The notes below the pieces were generated by a model. That model saw nothing but the letters and a program-made list of their open reading frames with translations, searched no databases and was not told the origin of the DNA. Below, in pieces: positions 33,547-42,897 of a DNA stretch of 64,000 nucleotides. A program made the position numbers and the translations under genes. The stretch is from Vicinamibacterales bacterium. Lineage in GTDB: Bacteria > Acidobacteriota > Vicinamibacteria > Vicinamibacterales > 2-12-FULL-66-21. The stretch spans positions 97,033-161,032 of the forward strand of contig DASSPH010000072.1 in NCBI GenBank assembly GCA_035699745.1, written 5' to 3'. The stretch's first letter is position 1, and the number at the start of each line of letters is the position of its first letter.

Positions 33547-34503
33547 TTACTTGTTGGCTCGACGCACCGTGACATTGCTGCCGATGTCGATCGCCATCAG
33601 GTCCTCGCCGGCTTCGAGCGGACCCGAGTACGATTTCCGCGCCGGCGTGATGAGATCCGCATCCGAGATATGCGCGTAGACGGCAAGCTTCGGCTTCACG
33701 CGGGCGAACACGACGCCGGCCTCTTCGGCCGTGATGTGATGCGCGACGATGTTGTCGATCTCGGCTTGCGTCGCGGCCAGCCTGCTGAGCCGCGCGCGCA
33801 CTTCCAGGGGATCGATGGCCTCGTGGATCAACAGGTCGACGCCCTTCGCGTGCTTTATCAGGTTCTCGGAGAACCGCGTGTCCCCTGACATGGCGACCGA
33901 TCGTCCGCGGTAGTCGACACGGTATCCGAACGCGGGCTCGATCGGGCGGTGATCGACGTAGAACGCGGTGACCGCCACGCCTCCCTCTTCGAAGATCACG
34001 CCCTCCTTGATGTCGGTGCTCGACACCTCGATGCCTTCCTTGACGAACTTCTCGTCGACGTCGCGCCGGATCCGGATATCGAAGTCGAACGCCTTCACGA
34101 GGTGCGCCATCATTTCTTTCGTGCCCGCAGGGCCCCACACCCGAAGGGGTGTCCTGCGCCCCTGTGCGCCCCATCCCGTCAGGTACAGGTCCGGCAGTCC
34201 GATGATGTGATCGGAATGCAGGTGCGTCAGGAAGACGTTTCGCACCTGCCCCAGACGGATCCCGAGTTGTGCGAGACGGATGCTGGCGCCGCGGCCGCAG
34301 TCGAAGAGCAGCGTCTGGCCGCCGGCCTCGACGAGAATGCTCGGTCCGAAGCGCTTCGGGTTCGGGTTCGGCCCGCCGCCGGAGCCGAGCAACGTCACGG
34401 TGATCTCAGGGTTGGCGGCATCGTTCCGCTGCGCCAGGGCACCCGCACCCATGACGGTGACGGCGAGAAGAACGCCCGCACTGATCTTGTATGGCACTGG
34501 CAT
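33547..34503 (-). CDS. MBL-fold metallo-hydrolase (RNase Z/ElaC-like), exported
   Basis: 318 residues from ATG 34503; an ATG 4 codons upstream (34515) is also possible. Neither has a good ribosome site. A signal peptide PYKISAGVLLAVTVMGAGALA precedes ITVTLLGSGGGPNPNP. Metal ligands: VFLTHLHSDHIIGLPDLYL, MSGDTRFSE and the His pair in IVAHHITAEEAG. Overall like the RNase Z/arylsulfatase subgroup, but an exported protein is unlikely to process tRNA. The substrate is unknown. The gene is 39 bp downstream of the serine hydrolase in the same direction and may be a distal part of the TonB-led operon. Confidence 0.88.
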   Translation of the reverse strand: MPVPYKISAGVLLAVTVMGAGALAQRNDAANPEITVTLLGSGGGPNPNPKRFGPSILVEAGGQTLLFDCGRGASIRLAQLGIRLGQVRNVFLTHLHSDHIIGLPDLYLTGWGAQGRRTPLRVWGPAGTKEMMAHLVKAFDFDIRIRRDVDEKFVKEGIEVSSTDIKEGVIFEEGGVAVTAFYVDHRPIEPAFGYRVDYRGRSVAMSGDTRFSENLIKHAKGVDLLIHEAIDPLEVRARLSRLAATQAEIDNIVAHHITAEEAGVVFARVKPKLAVYAHISDADLITPARKSYSGPLEAGEDLMAIDIGSNVTVRRANK

Positions 34504-34542
34504 ACCTGACAGCATTGATCGATTTCAGTGCGTCCGAGGACG

Positions 34543-35778
34543 CTACCTCTCCGCCGAGACCCGCGTGGCGATCTGCAACGCCACGTTCGCCACGGCGTTC
34601 CTCGAGTCCTGACCGCCGCCGAGGTTCGTGAACGCGCCCACGGCAACGTCCCGCGACGCCTGAATCGTGGCATACGCGACGTAGGCGCCATAGCTGCCGA
34701 CGTGCTCGTGCGACTCGACACCGGCTCGCGGCATGACCGACCATCCCATCGCAAATCCCATCGACGGATCGATCGGCGCCCCTCTGCTGTGAAGCTGCTG
34801 AATCGTCGTGGCCTTCAGCACGTCATCGCGGCCTCTCAGACCGCGCAAGTGGAGCTGGAGAAAACGGCCGTAGTCCTGCGGGGAGAGCGATACGTCGCCG
34901 GCTGGCTCGATCGCGAGCGGTGTCGTGTAGACCGCGTCGGCGGGGGACACCTCGACGACCGTGCCGAGAATGGTTCGCGTGTGCCCCCACGGCTGCGGCG
35001 TGGCCGCGAGTCCGGGATTCCCGAATGCCGCGTGGCCTCCGAGGCGCGCGAACACCAGCTCCTGGACGAGCTGCCGGTACGGCGCGCCGCCGATCCGCTC
35101 GGCGATGGCACCGGCGATGGCGCCGCCGGCATTCGAGTATTCGTGCCTGGTCCCCGGCTCGAACCGCAACGGCTCGGCCAGCACGCGCTCCAGGAATGCG
35201 TATCGTTGTTCCGCGGGCGTGCCCTTCAGAGCCAGCATCGACTGCAGCGACTCTCTGGTGCGATACGGCGGCACGCCGCTGCTGTGCGTCAGCAGTTGAC
35301 GCACGCTCACCTGCCGGTAGCCCGGCTGCATCTTCGCCGCCAGCTCGGGAAACGCCTGGCCGATCGTCGTCTCCAGCGTCAGCCGATGCTGGTCGGCGAG
35401 CGCTCCGATCACCGTTCCGGTGACGCCCTTGGTCAGCGACCCGAGGTGCATCAGGTCCGCTGGCGTGATCGGATCGCCCTTGCCGATCCGCCGTTCGCCG
35501 CTCACCAGAACCCGCGGCCGGCCATCGCTCCGGACGACGACAACGGCGAGAGCGGGCAGCCGCTGCGTCACTCGCGCCTCGTCGACGAAACCCTGCAGCT
35601 CCCCTGATCGTTGGAGCTGTTCCGGCTGCGGCGCCGCCACAGCACTGCAGGCGAACAGGATCACCGCGATCGCCGCGGTGTCCAACAACTGTTTCGCCTG
35701 CCACGGCCCCGACGAGCCACAGCGCAAGACGAAGCCCCACCTCGACACCCGTGAGATCGAGTTCGCCACGCGCGGCAT
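34543..35778 (-). CDS. Serine hydrolase, beta-lactamase family, with an atypical N-terminus
   Basis: 411 residues from ATG 35778. Catalytic Ser-Lys motif GSLTKGV (about 113), HEYSNAGG as second motif, LLTHSSGVPPY, and HVGSYGAYVAYA near the C-terminus. A hydrophobic segment TAAIAVILFACSAVAA (about 34-49) is the likely signal, possibly lipoprotein type. The first 30 codons are the exact antisense of a PSD1 gene fragment (35681-35783), so they are probably not ancestral; TTG codons at 35688 and 35685 would start directly at the signal. The ATG lies 5 bp after the PQQ-dehydrogenase stop, so it is in the same operon. Start is therefore uncertain, family is not. Confidence 0.85.
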   Translation of the reverse strand: MPRVANSISRVSRWGFVLRCGSSGPWQAKQLLDTAAIAVILFACSAVAAPQPEQLQRSGELQGFVDEARVTQRLPALAVVVVRSDGRPRVLVSGERRIGKGDPITPADLMHLGSLTKGVTGTVIGALADQHRLTLETTIGQAFPELAAKMQPGYRQVSVRQLLTHSSGVPPYRTRESLQSMLALKGTPAEQRYAFLERVLAEPLRFEPGTRHEYSNAGGAIAGAIAERIGGAPYRQLVQELVFARLGGHAAFGNPGLAATPQPWGHTRTILGTVVEVSPADAVYTTPLAIEPAGDVSLSPQDYGRFLQLHLRGLRGRDDVLKATTIQQLHSRGAPIDPSMGFAMGWSVMPRAGVESHEHVGSYGAYVAYATIQASRDVAVGAFTNLGGGQDSRNAVANVALQIATRVSAER

Positions 35779-35783
35779 GATCG
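35681..35783 (+). pseudogene. Fragment of a PSD1 planctomycete-type cytochrome c domain
   Basis: On the plus strand this stretch reads NNCFACHGPDEPQRKTK then HLDTREIEFATRG. It aligns by eye with 48850-48952 of the complete PSD1 gene at about 90 of 103 bases, including the CxxCH heme motif. No other part of a PSD1 gene is found on either side: upstream is the signal region of the serine hydrolase (antisense) and downstream the PQQ gene (antisense). It is therefore a broken-off fragment, not a gene. Confidence 0.75.
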
Positions 35784-37640
35784 TCACTTCAAGGTAAACG
35801 CGACCAGCGCGTCGGCATGGGTCGAGCTCAGATATCCGCCGCCCCCGGCGGCGATCGCGACGAACTGCGTGCCGCTGCGCGGACCCAGGTACGTCATCGG
35901 CGTCGCATGCCCGCTCGCCGGCAGCGCAGCCTCCCAGAGCACCGCGCCGGTGCGGGCGTCGAACGCACGCATGCGGGCGTCGTTCGAGCCGGCGATGAAC
36001 ACCAGCCCGCCGGCCGTGACGATCGCGCCGCCGAGATTCGGCGTCCCCGTGTCCTTCATCCCTTTCGCGGCCAGGGCCTCCACCATCCCGAGCGGCACGC
36101 GCCAGGCGATCGATCCGTCGTGGAGGTTCACCGCGTTGAGCGTGCCCCATGGCGGCTTCTGACACGGCCATCGCCGCTCGTCCCAGAACCTCGCGTACTC
36201 ACCACGCGGCAGGTCGCTTCCACGCCGGTACCCGCCGGACGCGAGCTTCCGCATTTCGCCTACCGCGCCGAGCTCGTTGACGTTCACGAACAGGTAGCCG
36301 CTGCCTGGATCGAAGGCGGCGCCCGACCAGCTCGCCCCCCCGAGGTTCCCGGGAAACACGAGCGTCAGCTTCTCTCCATGCGGCGTGAACAGCCCGCCGC
36401 TGACGACGCGGTCGAACAGGGCCTCGCAGTACTGCCGCGCCTCCGGTGTGACATCGGAGAGGTCGTCGCGTGTCAGCGGCGCGATCCGCGCCAGCGCGGG
36501 CGGCTTGAGGGGAAATGGCTGCGTCGGCCACGCGGCCTCGCCGGGGACGGTGCTTGCCGCCACCGGCCGCTCCTCGATCGGAAACAGCGGCCGCCCCGTC
36601 TCGCGTTCGAGCAGGTAGACGAATCCTGTCTTCGACACCTGTGCCACGGCATCGACGCGACGTCCGTCATGCTCGACGGAGACGAGCACGGGCTGCGCCG
36701 GGACATCGAAGTCCCAGAGATCGTGGTGCACGGTCTGGAAATGCCAGCGCAGCCGGCCGGTGGCGGCGTCGAGCGCGACGATGCTGCTCGCGTAGAGGTT
36801 CTGACCGCGGCGATCGCCGCCATAGAAATCGTACGAGGCGGATCCGATCGGCAGGAACACCAGGCCGCGGACGTCGTCGACGGCCATCATCGACCACACG
36901 TTGGCGCCGGTGCGGCCTCGCCATGCGCCGGCCTCCCACGTGTCGTGCCCGGGTTCGCCGGGCCGCGGAATGGTGTGAAACTCCCACACCTGCCGCCCGG
37001 TGCGTGCGTCGAACGCCCGCACGTCGCCGGACGGACCGGACGCCGGAAACTCCGGCGCGGCAGATCCGACGATCACCAGGTGCTTGAAGACGGCCGGTGG
37101 AGATCGCAGGCTCAAGCGGGCATCGAGCTGAATCTGTCCCCGATCGCCGAACGCCGCTCTGGGCCTGCCGGTCGACGCGTCGAGCGCGATCAGCCGTCCG
37201 TCGTGCGTGCCGACGAAGATGCGGCGATCGCGGCCCGCTTCCCAGTAGGCGACGCCGCGGTGTCTGGGAGCGCCTTGCGCCGCCGTCAGCCTGGGATCGA
37301 AGGTCCACCGCTCGGCGCCGCTCTCCGCATCGAGCGCGATCACGCGCCCGCGCGGCGATGTGAAATACAGCAGGTCGCCGATCATCAACGGCGTCGACTC
37401 GAACGCCGGCCCCTCGCGCCCGGGCGCAGCGGCGGGCTCGCCGTGATGGTAGACCCATGCCTGGGCGAGCCGGGACACGTTGTCGCGCCTGACCTGATCG
37501 AGTGGTGAATACCGGGATCCGCCGGGATCGTATCCATACGATCGCCATTCGCCGGTCCGGGTGCGGGCGCGTCCGTCGAGACAGGTGCACAGCAGGAGGA
37601 TCGCCAGTGCGGCGCGCGCGCAACGACTGCGGTCGAGCAT
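35784..37640 (-). CDS. PQQ-dependent (quinoprotein) dehydrogenase, periplasmic
   Basis: 618 residues. A hydrophobic N-terminus (ARAALAILLLCTCLDG) is a signal or lipoprotein. Eight-bladed quinoprotein propeller: EWRSYGYDPGGSRYSPLDQV, VIALDAESGAERWTFD, LIALDASTGRPRAAFG, VRAFDARTGRQVWEFH, IVALDAATGRLRWHFQTVHHDLWDFD, FVYLLERETGRPLFPIEERP and the blade at MRAFDARTGAVLWE. This is the glucose/alcohol-type PQQ dehydrogenase fold; HHDLWDFD is a typical PQQ-pocket element. It oxidises an alcohol or aldose outside the cytoplasm. PQQ synthesis genes are not in the window. The start is 1 bp after the Gfo/Idh stop. Confidence 0.92.
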   Translation of the reverse strand: MLDRSRCARAALAILLLCTCLDGRARTRTGEWRSYGYDPGGSRYSPLDQVRRDNVSRLAQAWVYHHGEPAAAPGREGPAFESTPLMIGDLLYFTSPRGRVIALDAESGAERWTFDPRLTAAQGAPRHRGVAYWEAGRDRRIFVGTHDGRLIALDASTGRPRAAFGDRGQIQLDARLSLRSPPAVFKHLVIVGSAAPEFPASGPSGDVRAFDARTGRQVWEFHTIPRPGEPGHDTWEAGAWRGRTGANVWSMMAVDDVRGLVFLPIGSASYDFYGGDRRGQNLYASSIVALDAATGRLRWHFQTVHHDLWDFDVPAQPVLVSVEHDGRRVDAVAQVSKTGFVYLLERETGRPLFPIEERPVAASTVPGEAAWPTQPFPLKPPALARIAPLTRDDLSDVTPEARQYCEALFDRVVSGGLFTPHGEKLTLVFPGNLGGASWSGAAFDPGSGYLFVNVNELGAVGEMRKLASGGYRRGSDLPRGEYARFWDERRWPCQKPPWGTLNAVNLHDGSIAWRVPLGMVEALAAKGMKDTGTPNLGGAIVTAGGLVFIAGSNDARMRAFDARTGAVLWEAALPASGHATPMTYLGPRSGTQFVAIAAGGGGYLSSTHADALVAFTLK

Positions 37641-37641
37641 C

Positions 37642-38978
<1,337 letters not shown>

Positions 38979-38982
<4 letters not shown>

Positions 38983-40778
38983 GGCAGTTTTTCCTTTTCG
39001 AACACGACGTGTCCGCCGATTACGGTGAGGTCCGCGCGGATCGTCCGCAGCCGCTCGGCGGGCACGGTCAAGAGATGGTCGTCGAGGATGACGAAGTCAC
39101 CCAGCTTGCCGACCTCGATCGACCCGCGATCCTTCTCGTCGAAGCTGAACCTCGCCGCGGCGCTCGTCATCATCCGCAGCGCCTCCTGTCGCGACACGGT
39201 CTCGCCGGGGCCGAGCACGCGGCCCGATTCAGTGCGTCGGGTGACCGCCGAATAGATGGTGAGCAACGGGTTGAACGGATTCATCGCGTCGTTGGCGTCG
39301 AGCCCGAACATGTGGTCGGTATTGATTGCGACCTCGACGCCGGCCTGTCGCCACGTGTTCAAGCCGATGAACCGCGCGAGCCGGTCGGCGCCGAGCGCTG
39401 CCGCCAGCGCGTCACCGTCCTTGTAGTGCCACGCCGGCTGTGTGTCAACCAGCACGCCCAGTCGAGCCGCGCGCGCGGCCGACTCCCGGTTGACGAAGTA
39501 CCCGTGGATCACGGTGTGGCGGCGGTCCGCACCCGGCGTCGCTTTCTGCGCCGCTTCGATGCCGTCGAGGACGACGTCAACGCCGGCATCGCCGGTCACG
39601 TGCGCCACCATCTGCCAGCCGCGGCGGTGAATGACCGCGATGGCGGCGGCAATCTGCTCCGGCGTGAGCGTCAGGAACCCGCGATCGTCGGGATTGGCGA
39701 TCGCGTACAACGCGCGGCCGCCGGGGCCGAACGGCTTGCGCATGAACGACGTGCCGATCAGGATCCCGCCGTCCGCGACCAGCTTCAGCGGACCCGTCTT
39801 CAGCCAGTCGTCTCCCTCGCCGAGCTTGAACGGCAGCCCATCGATGAAGCGCTCCACGCTTGCCGCGGCGGTCGCGTCCGGGACGCGAATCGTGACCGTC
39901 GCCCGGACGTGCAGACGTCCGGCCTGCTTCAGCGCGCGATAGGTCTCGAGCCCTGGCAGCGTGGCGCCGCGCTCGATCACGCTGGTGATCCCGACGGCCA
40001 GGTATTGCCGATGTACCCGCTCGAGCGTCTCCAGCGGGATTCCGCCGGATGCCGGCCGGAATCGCGCGATCAGCCCGCCCGCGTTCCGCAGGAGACCGGT
40101 CGGGTCGCCGGCCGCGTCCTTCACGATCGCGCCACCCGCAGGGTCGGCGGAGTCGCGCGTGATCCCCGCCGCCCGGAGCGCCGCGCTGTTCAGGGCGAAC
40201 GCGTAGGCGGCGTCCACGACGACGGGGTGATCGGGCGCCGCCGCATCCAGTTCCTGACGCGTCGGAAACCGGCGCTCGCGCAGCCGCGTCGGAAACACCC
40301 GGGGCGTCCAGATCCAGCCCGCGGGCCGGCGCCGCGCTTCCGTGCGCACCCAGTCCTGCAGTTCCGGAATCGATCGAAGATTCACGAACGGTTGCATCGC
40401 CTCTGCGCTCGCGACGTCGAGCGCGTGCACGTGCGTGTCGATGAAGCCGGGCACCACGGTTCGTCCTCGCCCGTCGATGACGCGCGTCGCGGATCCGACG
40501 AGCGTGCGTACGTCGTCGTTCGTGCCGACCGCCGCGAATCGCCCGCCGCGCACGGCCAGCGCCGCCGCCGTGCGGAACGCGCTGTCGACGGTGAGAATCC
40601 GGGCGTTGGTCAGGACCAGATCGGCGGGGGTGACGCCGTCGCCAGGGCTTTGGCGCCCAAGGACGCCTTCGCCACGGGTCTGGCGCCCAGGCGCCGGCGG
40701 CCGCGCCGGTGTCGCCGCGAACGCCGCGATCAGCGCCAGCGCGGCAAGGGCGCGCGGTCCATGCCCCGCGAGTGTCAT
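38979..40778 (-). CDS. Amidohydrolase family protein (YtcJ/amidohydrolase-3 type)
   Basis: 599 residues from ATG 40778, which overlaps the preceding stop (ATGA); the longer frame upstream is antisense of the DHDPS-like gene. Signal peptide about 7-25 (RALAALALIAAFA). Metal-dependent TIM barrel: VVPGFIDTHVHALD (HxH), the carboxylated-Lys region near GGAIVKDAAG is unclear, TVIHGYFVN and INTDHMFGLDAND, then EVGKLGDFVILD at the end. Similar to YtcJ-like hydrolases of unknown physiological substrate. It is an exported member of the TonB operon. Confidence 0.9.
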
Positions 40779-41854
40779 GACAGCCATCGGTGCAGGTGCT
40801 CCTGCACGAACCCGTCGTCGGTCAGGTGCGGGTACCGGGCGAGCACGCGATCGATCTCGTCCATCTGGCCGGGACTCAGATCCTCGTTCGGATCGAGGCA
40901 CCACCGCCCGGCGAGCAGCCCTTGCCGCCGCAGCACTTCGTGCAGGCCGGGGATGCATCCGGCGAACCGATGCGCGGAATCGAACAGCGCGGCGTTGGCA
41001 TCCGTCAGCTCGGCGCCGAGCGCCAGCAGCCGCAGCGGCTCGCCGCCGGCCTCGCCCGCGGCGCCGGTCGTGACGGCACGGCAGCGCGCCAGCAGTTCGA
41101 CCGCCCGCTTCGTCCAGACCGCCCACTGCCCGAGCAGGCCTCCTGAGAAATGCAGCGGGCGCTCGGCGATCCTGCCGGGGAACGGCGTCAGCAGGTCGAC
41201 CACGATCGCATCGTCATTGCCGGTGTAGAGCGCCACGTCATCGCGGCCGCTGTCGGCAAGTGCGGCGAGGACGTCGATCGTGCGGTAGCGATCGAACGGG
41301 GCCACCTTGACCGCCACCACCCCTTCGATCTCGAAGAACCCCCGCCAGAACGTCCGGTCCAGCGCGCGGCCGCCGACGGCGGGCTGCAGATAGAAGCCGA
41401 ACACCGGCAGGACGTCGGCGACACGCCGGCAGTGCGCGAGCAGCTCGCGGTTGCCGGCATCACGAAACGCCGCAAGACTGAGCAGACCCGCATCGTAGCC
41501 GAGCGCGGCCGCCATCTCCGCTTCGCGCACCGCTTGCGGCGTCGTGCCGACCACCCCGGCGATCATCACCGGCCGCGATCGCGACCCGCACCACGCGGAC
41601 GCCGTCCGCGCCGCCAGCGCCAGCACCGGCTCGAACAGATCGTGCGCCGGATCCCGGATGGCGAACTGCGTCGTGTGGACGCCGACGGCGATGCCGCCCG
41701 CGCCGGCATCGCAGTAATACCGTGTGAGCGCGGCCTGGCGGCGCTCGTCGAGCGTTCGCCTCTCCGTCAGCGCCAGCGGATGCGCGGGAATGACCAGCCC
41801 GCGCCGCAGCTCGTGGCGCAGCTTCGTCCTGTCGGCGGAATCAGTAGCGGCCAT
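40775..41854 (-). CDS. Dihydrodipicolinate synthase/N-acetylneuraminate lyase-family aldolase
   Basis: 359 residues, ATG 41854 overlapping the epimerase end by 14 bp. TIM-barrel class I aldolase: VIPAHPLALTERRTLDERRQ, GAGGIAVGVHTTQFAIRD, LPVFGFYLQPAVGG, and the Schiff-base lysine likely K183 in VVAVKVAPFDRY, then VALYTGNDDAIVVDLL. It is longer than DHDPS (about 290) because of a C-terminal extension of 70 residues with RRQGLLAGRWCLDPNEDLSPGQ. Not likely the lysine-pathway enzyme; it probably cleaves or forms a 2-keto acid sugar derivative. Coupled to the amidohydrolase by ATGA. Confidence 0.88.
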   Translation of the reverse strand: MAATDSADRTKLRHELRRGLVIPAHPLALTERRTLDERRQAALTRYYCDAGAGGIAVGVHTTQFAIRDPAHDLFEPVLALAARTASAWCGSRSRPVMIAGVVGTTPQAVREAEMAAALGYDAGLLSLAAFRDAGNRELLAHCRRVADVLPVFGFYLQPAVGGRALDRTFWRGFFEIEGVVAVKVAPFDRYRTIDVLAALADSGRDDVALYTGNDDAIVVDLLTPFPGRIAERPLHFSGGLLGQWAVWTKRAVELLARCRAVTTGAAGEAGGEPLRLLALGAELTDANAALFDSAHRFAGCIPGLHEVLRRQGLLAGRWCLDPNEDLSPGQMDEIDRVLARYPHLTDDGFVQEHLHRWLS

Positions 41855-42881
41855 CGGTCACTTCGAAGTGCGTCGGCTTGTTCAGCGATGTGCCTCCGTG
41901 TGCGACCCAGCGGGCCACCCACTGCCGCAGCAGCGGCAGCGGCACGTCCGGGTCGCCGAGCAGAGCGCGACAGCGGCTCGCATCACTGAGCAGCGCCACC
42001 GGGCCTTCGGTGTTCACGAAGACTGGCGGGCGGCCGAAGGTGGATCCGAACCACTCGGCGGTGTCTCTGACGGAAATGCGCTCCGCGCCCGTCACGTTGA
42101 GAATCTCGGGCGGCGAGGAGCAGAGCTCGAGGCTGCGCAGGGCGTAGCTGTTGGCATCTCCCTGCCAGATCGCGTTGAAGAACCCCATCGTCAGATCCAC
42201 CGCGTCGCCGGTGATCACCTTGCGGGCGATGTCCACGAGCGTGCCGTAGCGGAGGTCGACGGCGTAGTTGAGCCGGAAGATGAGCGCCCGCAGCCGGCGC
42301 TCGCGGGACACGAACTCGATCACCCGCTCGCGTCCGAGACAGGATTGCGCGTATTCGCCGGCGGGCGACGGCGGATCCGCTTCGCGCGAACCCGGACCCT
42401 CGACCCGCACCAGCGGGTAGACGTTGCCGGTCGAGAACACGACCATGCGCGACGGCGCGAATTGCTCGGCGACGCGCGCGGGCACGACCGTGTTCGTGGC
42501 CCACGTGAGGTCCGAGCGATCGAGGGTGCCGAACTTCCGGCCGGCGAGAAACAGGACGTTCTCCGCCGCGGGCAGCGCCGCGACGTGATCCGTGTTCAGG
42601 AGGTCGCAGGCGATGGTGTGAATGCCCTCTGCCTCGAGGCTGGCGCGGACGGCGGGCGTCGAGAATCGCGACGCCGCCAGAACGCGCCGGCGCACGCCGG
42701 CGCGGCGGATTGCGCGATGGATGCGCCGTGCCAGCGACGGCCCCATCTTGCCCGACGCGCCGATGACGAGGACGTCGCCGTCGAGCCGCCGTACGCACTC
42801 GACGTCCGCGTCGGACGGCTGAGCGAGGAGATCCTCGAGCTGCGCTTCATCGCGGACGTCGGCCGGAAAAGGGACCCGCAG
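41841..42881 (-). CDS. NAD-dependent epimerase/dehydratase, apparent CTG start
   Basis: 346 residues if translated from CTG 42881. The first ATG (42746) would begin inside the Rossmann motif: the in-frame codons before it read RRLDGDVLVIGASGK and only then MGPSLA, so the glycine motif GASGKMG would be lost. There is no ATG, GTG or TTG upstream in frame, but AGGAG (42894-42890) lies 8 bp before CTG. Other features: STGNVYPL (Ser/Thr and Tyr region), SCLGRERVIEF, FRLNYAVDLRYG. It acts on a nucleotide- or free-sugar/ketoacid substrate. Starts 16 bp after the TonB receptor and runs into the aldolase gene by 14 bp. Confidence 0.85.
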   Translation of the reverse strand: MRVPFPADVRDEAQLEDLLAQPSDADVECVRRLDGDVLVIGASGKMGPSLARRIHRAIRRAGVRRRVLAASRFSTPAVRASLEAEGIHTIACDLLNTDHVAALPAAENVLFLAGRKFGTLDRSDLTWATNTVVPARVAEQFAPSRMVVFSTGNVYPLVRVEGPGSREADPPSPAGEYAQSCLGRERVIEFVSRERRLRALIFRLNYAVDLRYGTLVDIARKVITGDAVDLTMGFFNAIWQGDANSYALRSLELCSSPPEILNVTGAERISVRDTAEWFGSTFGRPPVFVNTEGPVALLSDASRCRALLGDPDVPLPLLRQWVARWVAHGGTSLNKPTHFEVTDGRY

Positions 42882-42897
42882 CGCCCGCGCTCCTGCC

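Noticed and set aside
35420..35797. Plus-strand 125-codon frame ending in the PSD1 fragment, considered as a gene
   Set aside because: Only the last third is PSD1-like; the first part is antisense of the serine hydrolase, so it is a chance fusion.
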